Shown: piece by piece, positions 26,385-34,701 of the stretch
Layout of the letters: each line of letters opens with the position of its first letter
How positions within the stretch are numbered: the first letter of the stretch is position 1
From: Granulicella aggregans
GTDB lineage: Bacteria; Acidobacteriota; Terriglobia; Terriglobales; Acidobacteriaceae
Reading direction: 5' to 3'
Length of the DNA: 64,000 bases
NCBI RefSeq assembly: GCF_014203275.1
Contig: NZ_JACHIP010000002.1
Span: forward strand, 496,001-560,000
The notes under the pieces: generated by a model
What the model was told of the DNA's origin: nothing
The model's input: the letters and a program-made list of their open reading frames with translations, nothing else
Databases searched by the model: none
Translations under genes and position numbers: made by a program

Positions 26385-27665
26385 CTAGCAAACCTCCTGT
26401 CCAGAGACGAAGACGCGAGGTCTCGAAGGCGTAGCGATAAAGTACGCAAGCTCGCGATAGTCATCAAACTCGTGGATGACGAAGTCGGCCTTCTTGCCAA
26501 CTTCCAGTGAGCCGATCTCATGCGCCAGATTCAGGCTTGCCGCAGCGTTGATGGTTGATGCGACCACCGACTCCGCAGGGAGCATCTTCATATAAAGAGC
26601 GGCAAGCGAGATGATGAAGGGCATCGAAGCAGTCGGCGATGAACCAGGGTTGAAGTCCGTTGCGATCACCGGCGCAAGCCCCGCTTCGATCATCGCTCGA
26701 GCGTTCGGATACTCCGTACGGCCAAGCGCGAAGACCGACGCGGGCAGCAGAACAGGCTGTACACCGGCGTCTTTCAGCGCGGGCATATCGTCAACAGCCA
26801 TGCACTCAAGATGGTCAGCAGTTGCCGCGCCAAGCTCAGCCGCAAGCTTCGCTCCGCCATCGGAGCGGAACTGCTCTACGTGCATGCGAAGCTCAAGGCC
26901 GCTCCGTTTCGCGTGTTCGAGGAGCGGGCGCGCCTCAGCGACAGTGAAGGCGTGATCGTCGCAGAAGATATCGCAGTAGCGTGCAAGCTTCTCTTCGCAC
27001 ACAGCGGGTATGATCTGCTTCGTGATCAGCGCAATATACGCGTCACGATCAGCACGGAACTCCGGTGGAATCGTGTGCGCGGCAAGCAGCGTAGGCACGA
27101 TCTTCATCGGCACCTGCTGTTGCAACGTTCGCAGCGCACGCAATATCTTCAACTCCGATTCAACGGAAAGCCCGTAACCAGACTTCGCCTCGATGGTCGT
27201 AGTGCCGCCGCGAAGAAACCACTCCGCGTGGCGCTGTCCTATTGCGACGAGATCCTCTTCCGATGCCTTGCGTGTGTTGCCGAGAGTGGACGCGATCCCC
27301 CCACCCGCGGCTGCGATCTCCTGATACGTCCGGCCCGCGATACGTTGTTCGAAGTCGCCAAGACGATTACCGCCGAAGAGCAGATGCGTATGCGCATCGA
27401 CGAAGCCCGGCATGACGGTGCGGCCTTGCGCGTTGATGATCTCCGCATCAGCCGGAGCGACCGCCCTGATCTCCGCGTAGCTGTCGACAGCTGCGATGCG
27501 GCCGTCCACAATCAGCATCGCCGCATCGTTGCGGATGCCGAGGTCCAGCAACTCAGCGCCGGTTCGCGCTCGTGAAGGGCCTGCGACCGTGACGAGCTGT
27601 CCGCAGTTCACGACGATCGATGTTGATGGACCTTGCGGGGCCGATGAATCTTTGCTGAAGCTCAC
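26385..27665 (-). CDS. hutI: Imidazolonepropionase
   Basis: About 426 residues. The metal site is in MPGFVDAHTHLLFGGNRLGD (His-x-His near 92-94), with further HutI marks RTYQEIAAAGGGIASTL, GTTTIEAKSGYGLS and ATDFNPGSSPT. The enzyme opens the imidazolone ring to N-formimidoyl-L-glutamate in the cytoplasm. I choose GTG at 27665 because GGAG stands five bases upstream; a GTG nine codons earlier lacks a good ribosome site. It is the first hut gene and starts 63 bp after the ankyrin-gene stop, so the operon may be read through from the exported genes upstream or start from a promoter inside that short gap. Confidence 0.95.
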   Translation of the reverse strand: MSFSKDSSAPQGPSTSIVVNCGQLVTVAGPSRARTGAELLDLGIRNDAAMLIVDGRIAAVDSYAEIRAVAPADAEIINAQGRTVMPGFVDAHTHLLFGGNRLGDFEQRIAGRTYQEIAAAGGGIASTLGNTRKASEEDLVAIGQRHAEWFLRGGTTTIEAKSGYGLSVESELKILRALRTLQQQVPMKIVPTLLAAHTIPPEFRADRDAYIALITKQIIPAVCEEKLARYCDIFCDDHAFTVAEARPLLEHAKRSGLELRMHVEQFRSDGGAKLAAELGAATADHLECMAVDDMPALKDAGVQPVLLPASVFALGRTEYPNARAMIEAGLAPVIATDFNPGSSPTASMPFIISLAALYMKMLPAESVVASTINAAASLNLAHEIGSLEVGKKADFVIHEFDDYRELAYFIATPSRPRVFVSGQEVC

Positions 27666-27728
27666 ACAATCTCCGGGCGGCAGGCTCGGCACTGCTGCCT
27701 GAACCTGGTTCCTGCGCGCACTTGAATC

Positions 27729-29594
27729 TTACCTGTCCGAAGAAGCTTTGCCTGCCGCAGGCTTCTTAGGGTCCTTTACTTCGGCCACGACAGGCTTCTT
27801 ATCTTCTTTCACGGGAGGCACGCAATCGCTGGAGCGGCAGTTATTCGAATTGACCGATCCGAGTTTTACCAGCAGAGTGACAGCTTCCGGGTTGGGAAGC
27901 GACTTCTCAAACGGCCCATTGGCGAGGTCGGCCACGGTGTCACCGGCCTTGGTCTTCGCATCGATCTTCGCGCCATGATCGACAAGATACTGGATGTTCT
28001 TCAGATCGCCAACGAATGCCGCCCCATGCAACGGCGTGTAGCCGAGAATGTCCTTCGCATTCACGTCCGCACCCTGACTCATGCAGTATTCGATCGCCGC
28101 AAGACGCGTGGGCGAAGTCGTACTGTAGTTTGCAGACCAGCCCAGCCCGGCCGCGACCATCAACGGCGTCGTGCCAATTTTCGAGGGCATCTTTGGGTCA
28201 GCGCCGCCAGCCTTTAGAACTTCCATCGCCTTCACATCATCCGCCTGCGCTGCGCGCCAGAAGGGCGTTGATCCAGTGGGATCGATCCAGTTGCGGTTCT
28301 CGCTCAAAATGCGCGACCAGACCTGCTTCTTGATCTGCGCATTTGGATTTGCGCCCTTCGCCAGCAGCAGCTTCATCAGCGTGAGGTAATCGGTCTTCTC
28401 CTGATCGACAATCGGCTCTGCGGACCACTCGTGCGGAGGCCAGCGAACGTCGATGGTCGCATACAGCGGAGCGACACCCATGTCATTTGCAAGATTCACA
28501 TTCGCGCCGCGATCGATCATCAGCTTCGCAAAATCGTAGTGTCCATTCGCGATCGCCAGCACCAGCGGCGTAGAGTGCTCACTGCCGCTCACTTCATCGA
28601 TCTTCGCTCCGCCATCGAGCAGCGCCGTCGCTGCGGCAAGATTGCCTTCGCGCGCGGCGTAGAGCAGCGGAGTCATGCCACCCATCACCTTGGCATTACG
28701 TTCGGCTGCTGCCTTGCGGTAGGCGGCGATCAATTCATCTTCCTTCGGCGCGTCGGCCTTGGCTGCTCCAGGCTTGGCGCCGTCAGATTTAGCTATGGCG
28801 GCAGACTTTTCAACCGGCGGTTCTTTGTAGTCCGGCTTGGTAGCATCGGCGCGGATACCCTCTGCCCTGGCCGTCGCTTCCTTCTTGCTGACCTTGCCTG
28901 TGTCTTCCTCTTTGCTCGCGACACTATCGCTGGCCTTCTCGGTCTTTCCGTCCGTCTTCTTCCCTTCCGCCTTCATTTCGCGGAAGTTGATCTTCGGAAT
29001 CTCGACGACCTTCGAGGACGCGTTCGGATCGGCTCCATGTGCGATCAACACCTTGATCGCGTCAGCGCGGTCGAGATTCGCGGCAAACATCAGCGCTGTC
29101 TGCTCATGAACATGCTCGCGCAGGTTGACGTCCGCGCCATGCTCGACCAACGCGGTAACGGCAGCGGCGCTTCCCGAAGCCGCAGCCATCATCAGCGGAG
29201 TCGTGCCGTGTCCATTGGCCTTATTGACCAGCACTCCATGCTTGACGAGCAACTCAACCATTGGAGCATTCCCACTCTGCGCAGCGAGGTGCAACGGCGT
29301 AAGTCCGGCAAGCCGCGTCTCAGCATCTACGTTCGCGTGAGACGCGAGCAGAAGCTCCGCAAGCGCTAGGTTGTCCGTGGTCACAGCCCAGTGCAGCGCG
29401 GTCGTGCCATCGCCTTCAGGGCTATCGACGGCAACATGCGCACGCAGCAGCTTCTTCACTTGAAGTGCATCCCCACTCTTGACGGCCTCGGGCAACCGGA
29501 TATCCGGCTGCGCCGCGGTGTCCGCTGCAAGGCTAGCAGGGGCCAGCAGAAGCGCGAGCATCGGGGTTGCAAGATTGAATCTCCGCTGAATCAT
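27729..29594 (-). CDS. Exported ankyrin-repeat protein
   Basis: The 621-residue protein has a signal peptide (MIQRRFNLATPMLALLLAPASLAAD) and two blocks of ankyrin repeats. The first covers about residues 30-200 (for example TALHWAVTTDNLALAELLLA and TPLHLAAQSGNAPMVELLVK). The second covers about 300-590. Between them is a charged Lys/Glu/Ala-rich linker (about 205-295) with low-complexity composition. A Lys-rich tail ends the protein. Ankyrin arrays bind other proteins, so it may scaffold the neighbouring exported DUF1592 and DUF1552 products in the periplasm; that is inferred from the order and tight spacing (54 bp). GGAGG six bases before the ATG gives a firm start. Confidence 0.88.
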   Translation of the reverse strand: MIQRRFNLATPMLALLLAPASLAADTAAQPDIRLPEAVKSGDALQVKKLLRAHVAVDSPEGDGTTALHWAVTTDNLALAELLLASHANVDAETRLAGLTPLHLAAQSGNAPMVELLVKHGVLVNKANGHGTTPLMMAAASGSAAAVTALVEHGADVNLREHVHEQTALMFAANLDRADAIKVLIAHGADPNASSKVVEIPKINFREMKAEGKKTDGKTEKASDSVASKEEDTGKVSKKEATARAEGIRADATKPDYKEPPVEKSAAIAKSDGAKPGAAKADAPKEDELIAAYRKAAAERNAKVMGGMTPLLYAAREGNLAAATALLDGGAKIDEVSGSEHSTPLVLAIANGHYDFAKLMIDRGANVNLANDMGVAPLYATIDVRWPPHEWSAEPIVDQEKTDYLTLMKLLLAKGANPNAQIKKQVWSRILSENRNWIDPTGSTPFWRAAQADDVKAMEVLKAGGADPKMPSKIGTTPLMVAAGLGWSANYSTTSPTRLAAIEYCMSQGADVNAKDILGYTPLHGAAFVGDLKNIQYLVDHGAKIDAKTKAGDTVADLANGPFEKSLPNPEAVTLLVKLGSVNSNNCRSSDCVPPVKEDKKPVVAEVKDPKKPAAGKASSDR

Positions 29595-29648
29595 CGGATA
29601 CCTCCTCCGCGCATCGGCTTGCTGTCCATGCGCACTTCAGACTGCTGG

Positions 29649-31016
29649 CTAGATGTTGATGACGCCCGTGCTGTCGCCCAGGTGGTCCAGGTTCATGCCA
29701 AGCTTGTTCATCATCGTCAGCAGCACGTTGGCCATCGGAGTCTCGTCGGCCACCTTGACGTGATTGTTGCCGCGAACGCCTCCACCCTTGCCCATCAGGA
29801 AGAGCGGCAGGCGCTTGTGGTTATGCACGTTTGAGTCACCCATCGGGCTGCCGTACAAGGTAAGCGAATGGTCCAGCAAACTGCCATCTCCATCAGGAGT
29901 GCTCTTCAACTTCTCGAAGTAATAGCTGAGCAGGCTGACGTGGTACTTGTTGATCTTCGCGAACTCAGCCACATGCGCGGGTGTCTCACCGTGGTGCGAA
30001 CAGCTATGGAACGGCGTGGTGACGCCACTCTCCGCGAAGACGCGCATGCAGACGTCGCGGCTCATCTTGAACGTGCTGACGCGGGTCACGTCCGTCATGA
30101 AAGCAAGCACCTGGAGATCGAACATCAACTTCACATGCTCGGCATAGCTATCGGGAACGCCAAGCGGAGCCGAGGGCAGCGACCGTGACTCACCACTGGC
30201 GTTGTACTTCTCGATGTGCTGAATGCGGCGCTCAATCTCGCGAACATTTTCGAGATAATCATTCATGCGGCTGCGGTCGGCCGAGCCAAGGTTCTTCTGC
30301 AGGCTCTGCACATCGCTACCGATCCAGTCGAGAATACTGGCGTTGACCTTCTGCCGCTGCAAGCGTTCGCCGGGGGTCGAGCCATCACCGAAGAGCGTCT
30401 CGAAGGCCATGCGCGGGTCCATGGTCATTGGCAGCGGAGTCGTGGGGTTGGCCCAGCTGATCGTGTCCGAGTAGACGCAGGCATAGCCGTAATCGCACGC
30501 GCCTGATGCGTCCGCGCTCTCGATGCAGAGCTGCAACGAAGGCAATGGCGTGTCCTGCCCGAAGCGCTTCGCATAGAGCTGATCGATCGAGGTGCCGTTG
30601 TAGATGTCGGCGCCTTCGGTCATCTTCGGGTGTGCGGCGGTCAGGTACGCTGCGGAGGAGCGCATGTGGTCCGCGCCCTCTTCCTCAGGTGTCGAAGCCA
30701 TCGCCGGACGTAGGTCCGTTCCAGTCACGATCGTCATGTAGTCGCGATAGTTTGCCAGCGGGCTCAATGTGTCGGACATCTCGAAGTTCGAGCCTTCGCC
30801 CGCAGGCGACCAGTAGTGCTTGTTGGTGCCGTCCATCGTGCTGCCAGCGGCGCCGTGCACCATCTCGATGCAGGTAAGTCGCGACGTGGGGCGAGCGGCA
30901 GTATCGGCAAGCGCCGTGCGCGCGGGAACCATTGCGTCCAGTAGGGGGAGACACACCGTCGCTCCCATGCTGCGCAACATTGTCCTGCGAGATAGATGCC
31001 GTTTTGTGAGATACAT
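29649..31016 (-). CDS. Exported DUF1552 family protein
   Basis: The 455-residue protein begins MYLTKRHLSRRTMLRSMGA, a twin-arginine signal, and matches the DUF1552 layout: YRDYMTIVTGTDLRP, GADHMRSSAAYLTAAHP, SIDQLYAKRFG, FHSCSHHGETPAHV and LTLYGSPMGDSNVHNHKRLPLFLMGKG. The family is related in outline to DUF1501 and the alkaline-phosphatase-like fold, but its reaction is not known. It is almost always next to a DUF1592/DUF1588 protein in planctomycetes and acidobacteria, as here (23 bp upstream). GGGAG precedes the start. Function cannot be stated beyond an exported partner of the DUF1592 protein. Confidence 0.88.
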   Translation of the reverse strand: MYLTKRHLSRRTMLRSMGATVCLPLLDAMVPARTALADTAARPTSRLTCIEMVHGAAGSTMDGTNKHYWSPAGEGSNFEMSDTLSPLANYRDYMTIVTGTDLRPAMASTPEEEGADHMRSSAAYLTAAHPKMTEGADIYNGTSIDQLYAKRFGQDTPLPSLQLCIESADASGACDYGYACVYSDTISWANPTTPLPMTMDPRMAFETLFGDGSTPGERLQRQKVNASILDWIGSDVQSLQKNLGSADRSRMNDYLENVREIERRIQHIEKYNASGESRSLPSAPLGVPDSYAEHVKLMFDLQVLAFMTDVTRVSTFKMSRDVCMRVFAESGVTTPFHSCSHHGETPAHVAEFAKINKYHVSLLSYYFEKLKSTPDGDGSLLDHSLTLYGSPMGDSNVHNHKRLPLFLMGKGGGVRGNNHVKVADETPMANVLLTMMNKLGMNLDHLGDSTGVINI

Positions 31017-31039
31017 GAACGCTCCCTTATTGCTAAATG

Positions 31040-33508
31040 CTAGTGATGTGCCGTATCGGTTGCAGTGGCCGCCTCGTTGAGATCGATCGCAGCCGTAAAC
31101 CGAGCGGGCAAAGCAGGCTCTGCAGTCCGCATCCGGAAGGGCTCGCTGTTGACGATGCCCATGACGAACGAGGAGAAAGTGTTGTCATGCCGCGCCGCAG
31201 ACGCTGCGATAGACCGCACCACCGGCATATCCGAAGGTGTAAGCACGCGCCCCATGCCGTAAGCGAAGAGGTTCTCGGTGAACGTTCCGAGGAACGCATC
31301 GGAGTGCGCCATAAGCGCGTTCCGCAGGCTGGCCGGACTGGAGAGCTTGGTGCCGTCGTAGAGGACGCCCGCCGAATCGATTGGAGCGCCGGAGTCGAAG
31401 CTGCGCCATGCGCCAATGGGATCGTAGTTCTCAAGCGCAAATCCGATGGGGTCCATGAATTTGTGGCAGGCCGCGCAGGTGGGGTTCTTGCGATGCTCTT
31501 CAAGACGCTCGCGCACGGTCGCCACCGAGCCGCCATCTCCATGCTCCTTCAGCGCCGGGATATTGGGCGGAGGAGGCGGTGGAGGCGTGCCGAAGAAGAT
31601 CTCCATCACGTACTTGCCGCGGATCACCGGCGAGGTACGATTGGATGCCGAGGTAAGCGTAAGAATGCTTGCCTGGCCGAGAAGGCCGAAGCGGTTCTGG
31701 TCCGTCAACTCAACGCGGCGGAAGCGATTGCCGGAGACGTTTGGAATTCCGTAGAGCCCGGCAAGCTGCTCGTTGACGTAAGTGTAGTGCCCATCGAGCA
31801 GGGTAAGCACGCTGGCGTCGTCATGCACCACGCTGCCGAAGAAGAGCTCGGTCTCCTTGCGCATCGAGTCGCCAAGCGTCTTGTCATAAGCGGGATACAG
31901 ATAACCATCCGGCTGTACGCCCTTCAGGTTCTGAAGATGAAGCCACTGCCCCGCGAAGTTCGCCGAGAGCGACTTCGAACGTGGATCGGCCAACATGCGC
32001 TTTACCTGCGCGCGAAGTGTGATGGGATTGTGAAGCTTGTTGGCCTCGGCAAAATCAAACAGCGTCTTGTCGGGAGCGGCGCTCCAAAGGAAGTACGAGA
32101 GCCGCGATGCAAGCTCGAGATCGCTGACCGGATAGAGCGAACCCGAAGGCGCTACAGTCTCCTTCACGTTCTTACGGACACCCTGCTGGCGACTGCGCTC
32201 GAAGCGATAGATGAACGAAGGGCTCGAAAGGATCGCCTGCAGCGAAACGCCCACGCCGCCTTCGAAACCGCCATTCTCATGGCCAAGCTCGTAGAGCTTC
32301 ATCAGCCGTGCAACTTCAACAGTCGTAACCGGCCGCCGATATGCCTGCGCCGCAAGCCGCGTCACGATACTCCGGGCACAGGGCTCTTCTTGCACGGCAG
32401 TGTCGGGGTGGCAGGAGAAGATCAGCTTGCGGCTGGGTGTCTCAGAGATGCCTTCGACCTTCGTCGGCCCCGTGACGGTGAACTCATGCACATGCGGCAG
32501 CGTCGTCAGACCGGGGAGATCCGCCTGGTTGAGATCGAGCAGCGAGAAGCCTACCGGCTGCACCGCATCTTCCACCGGGCCATCGTAGTTGTTGACGAAG
32601 GCGGCAGTGATTCGCTGCGGCCCAGCCTTGACCGCGATGGCCGGGGTGCGCAGCTCATCGAACTTGGTCATCGTCGGATTCAGCGTGAAGACGGCCGCGC
32701 GAGCTCCATTGACCGAGATCTCGATCTGCTGCCCATTCCCCTGCATCGCTCCGAAGAGCTGTCCCTCAAGCGAAAAGTAGAAGGTGACCTTGAAGGTATA
32801 GAGGCCGTCCGCAGGGAACGTATGGACGACCGAGATTCCGCCACGAGTCCCGCTAGGAGCTCCATCGACATGTCCCACCTGCGAGACGACGCGAGGAAGG
32901 CTATACGTCGAACTCAGAGGAGCTGCGCTGCGATCGCCAATGGACTGTCGGCTGATCTGCCCAGCGGCGCGGATGTACGCCTCCATCAAAGCAGGCGAAA
33001 GCGTCAGCACGTCCGACATGTTGTCGAAGCCATGGCTCATGGCATCGCTGGGAAGCAACTTCTCCGCGTCGACATCCACATCAAGCAACTCATGCACGGA
33101 GTTCGAATACTCGGAACGGTTCAACCGATGCAGCGCAGGATTGCCAATCGCAGGCCGAGTGGCCGCGTAGGTATCGACGTTGCTGGCCAACGACGTGGCG
33201 AAGAGCTTCATCGTCGCCGCATCAGGCCGCGCCTTGCCCGGAGGCGGCATCATGTTCACGCCCACGCGGCGGATCACCTTCTCCGCAAGATCGATGTTCT
33301 TCTCCGGATGCTGCAGGTCAAGATCGGTCAGCGTCATGCTGCCACGCTTCTCGTCCGGATTATGGCAGTCCGAACAGTACTGATCCACAAGCTGCTTCTG
33401 CTGGTCCACCGTCATGTGCGGCGTCGCCGTCGTGTGGGCCTTCGGCGCCTGCCCATAGGCGGTCACCAGACCCAGACTGCAGACGGCCATCATCATCCGA
33501 TTGCGCAT
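31040..33508 (-). CDS. Exported DUF1592-type multidomain protein with two cytochrome-c-like CxxCH motifs
   Basis: About 822 residues with a signal peptide. An N-terminal CxxCH (YCSDCHNP, near residue 45) and a second one (TCAACHKFMDPIGF, near 680) flank the domains of the DUF1587-DUF1592-DUF1588-DUF1585 group, recognisable by RLNRSEYSNSVHELLDVD, LASRLSYFLWSAAPD, FAGQWLHLQNL, GLLGQASILTLTSA and the C-terminal LFAYGMGRVLTPSD. Seven prolines in a row precede the second CxxCH. The architecture suggests a periplasmic haem protein, but its substrate is unknown. It is paired with DUF1552 downstream and a creatininase-fold gene upstream (32 bp). The ATG at 33508 has GGAG upstream. Confidence 0.88.
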   Translation of the reverse strand: MRNRMMMAVCSLGLVTAYGQAPKAHTTATPHMTVDQQKQLVDQYCSDCHNPDEKRGSMTLTDLDLQHPEKNIDLAEKVIRRVGVNMMPPPGKARPDAATMKLFATSLASNVDTYAATRPAIGNPALHRLNRSEYSNSVHELLDVDVDAEKLLPSDAMSHGFDNMSDVLTLSPALMEAYIRAAGQISRQSIGDRSAAPLSSTYSLPRVVSQVGHVDGAPSGTRGGISVVHTFPADGLYTFKVTFYFSLEGQLFGAMQGNGQQIEISVNGARAAVFTLNPTMTKFDELRTPAIAVKAGPQRITAAFVNNYDGPVEDAVQPVGFSLLDLNQADLPGLTTLPHVHEFTVTGPTKVEGISETPSRKLIFSCHPDTAVQEEPCARSIVTRLAAQAYRRPVTTVEVARLMKLYELGHENGGFEGGVGVSLQAILSSPSFIYRFERSRQQGVRKNVKETVAPSGSLYPVSDLELASRLSYFLWSAAPDKTLFDFAEANKLHNPITLRAQVKRMLADPRSKSLSANFAGQWLHLQNLKGVQPDGYLYPAYDKTLGDSMRKETELFFGSVVHDDASVLTLLDGHYTYVNEQLAGLYGIPNVSGNRFRRVELTDQNRFGLLGQASILTLTSASNRTSPVIRGKYVMEIFFGTPPPPPPPNIPALKEHGDGGSVATVRERLEEHRKNPTCAACHKFMDPIGFALENYDPIGAWRSFDSGAPIDSAGVLYDGTKLSSPASLRNALMAHSDAFLGTFTENLFAYGMGRVLTPSDMPVVRSIAASAARHDNTFSSFVMGIVNSEPFRMRTAEPALPARFTAAIDLNEAATATDTAHH

Positions 33509-33540
33509 CAATCCATCTCCAAACCTGTACCGTTGCGGTG

Positions 33541-34428
33541 CTACTTCGCGGGTGTTGACGTTGCTGCAGTAGCGAGAAGCTGGCGAATCTGCTCGACCGA
33601 CTCGCTGACATGAATGTCGTACCCGTATTTGCCGATCTCGGCCGTCGAGGCGCGTCCATCCCCGCTCACCCCGTTCGTCGAATGCTTCAGGTGCCCGGGC
33701 TGCGCGGGAGGAGCGCCGACCGGAATCTGTTCGATCGCTTCCGGCAACTTATCGCGACGCACCCAGGCATCGGGCGCGGGCTCAAGATACATCATCTCCG
33801 AAGTGTCGTTGATCGAGGCGTGGCCGCTTGGCGAAAGTCCCTTCGAGGCGATCCACTTGTCGTAATCATCGTTCGACTTCTTGTACGCGTCCTCGCAGTA
33901 AACAACGTGAATGCCCTCAGACGAATACTTCGCATCAAGCTCGGTCGCAAGTGCGGCAAGCTCCTTCTGCCCGCCGCCATGGTCGCCCATCAGCACAACA
34001 TTCTTGAAGCCGTTGCGAATCATCTGCTCGGCGACTTCCTTGTTGACCTCCTTGAAGGTCTCGGCCGTAATGCCGATAGTGCCGGGGAGTTCAGGATAAG
34101 CATTGTTCGGAGAGAAGGGCAGCACAGGAGCCGCTAGAGCGTTCCCAAGCTCGTGCGCAATGGCGACCACCTTGGCGTGCGCCACAAAGGTATGCCCGCC
34201 GTTGACAGCCTGCGGCCCGCGAGTCTCGGTACCACCGTTGAAGATGAGAGCGGTCGTCTTGCCACCAACGATCGCGGCCTTGACCTCGTTGGTCGTCATC
34301 AACTCCAGGTCGACGCGGTCTAGCTTCGCCGGGGCTGGCTTGGCCTTAGCCAGGGCACCGGTTGCGGATGCTGCAAGAATGGCTCCGGCGATCCAGACCC
34401 TGTGCTTTGAGAGATGAAATGCTGGCAA
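33541..34428 (-). CDS. Exported creatininase-fold amidohydrolase
   Basis: The 295-residue protein starts with TTG (GAGG five bases upstream) and a signal peptide ending near TGALAKA. Creatininase-family metal residues can be followed: Glu in FNGGTETRGPQAVNGGHTFV, an Asp/His pair in VVLMGDHGGGQKE, and Glu near EGIHVVYCED. The family cleaves cyclic amides or formamides (creatinine, and the formamido-pyrimidine deformylase of archaeal flavin synthesis). Export of a creatininase-like enzyme is unusual. It is the first gene of the tightly spaced minus-strand run that continues to hutD, which invites a link to amide or N-formyl chemistry, but the compartments differ and this is only a thought. Confidence 0.82.
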   Translation of the reverse strand: MPAFHLSKHRVWIAGAILAASATGALAKAKPAPAKLDRVDLELMTTNEVKAAIVGGKTTALIFNGGTETRGPQAVNGGHTFVAHAKVVAIAHELGNALAAPVLPFSPNNAYPELPGTIGITAETFKEVNKEVAEQMIRNGFKNVVLMGDHGGGQKELAALATELDAKYSSEGIHVVYCEDAYKKSNDDYDKWIASKGLSPSGHASINDTSEMMYLEPAPDAWVRRDKLPEAIEQIPVGAPPAQPGHLKHSTNGVSGDGRASTAEIGKYGYDIHVSESVEQIRQLLATAATSTPAK

Positions 34429-34652
34429 CGTTTCCTCACTTAAGTGCTTGCTACGAGCAGTTGTCGCGAAACAAAACGGAGGTGGTGACCACTGGTTAAA
34501 GAGTAGAGACTATGGGACAAAATGGGAACCGATGACCCGTGGTTTGCGCTGTTCTATGCCGTTGAATCCAGCTTTTTTCTTCAGATTGGGCGAGATACGT
34601 AAGAATTCTGAGCCAGATGCCGCAATGATGCAGATTCTACGAGGGTTTTGCG

Positions 34653-34686
34653 GTCTCGCCCCGAGTACCGATAGACGGGACGAGAC
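34653..34686. terminator. Stem-loop after the second Oar-like receptor gene
   Basis: An 11-bp stem with one G-T pair (GTCTCGCCCCG at 34653-34663 with CGGGACGAGAC at 34676-34686, 12-nt loop) lies just past the receptor stop at 34702. No U-tract follows, so it may act as an RNA-end hairpin or with Rho. Confidence 0.4.
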
Positions 34687-34701
34687 TGCGATAAGTTGAG
34701 G

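Noticed and set aside
31037-33613. An 858-codon frame on the plus strand opposite the DUF1592 gene
   Set aside because: The product is Arg/His-rich low-complexity sequence with no domain, while the minus strand encodes a recognisable protein throughout.
34492-34502. GTGGTGACCAC as a further copy of the TGGTCnGACCA operator
   Set aside because: It is a palindrome near the creatininase gene, but lacks the TC/GA core positions of the other two sites.
34448-34699. An 83-codon plus-strand frame between creatininase and receptor genes
   Set aside because: No ribosome site, no recognisable family, and the terminator-like hairpin of the receptor gene lies inside it.
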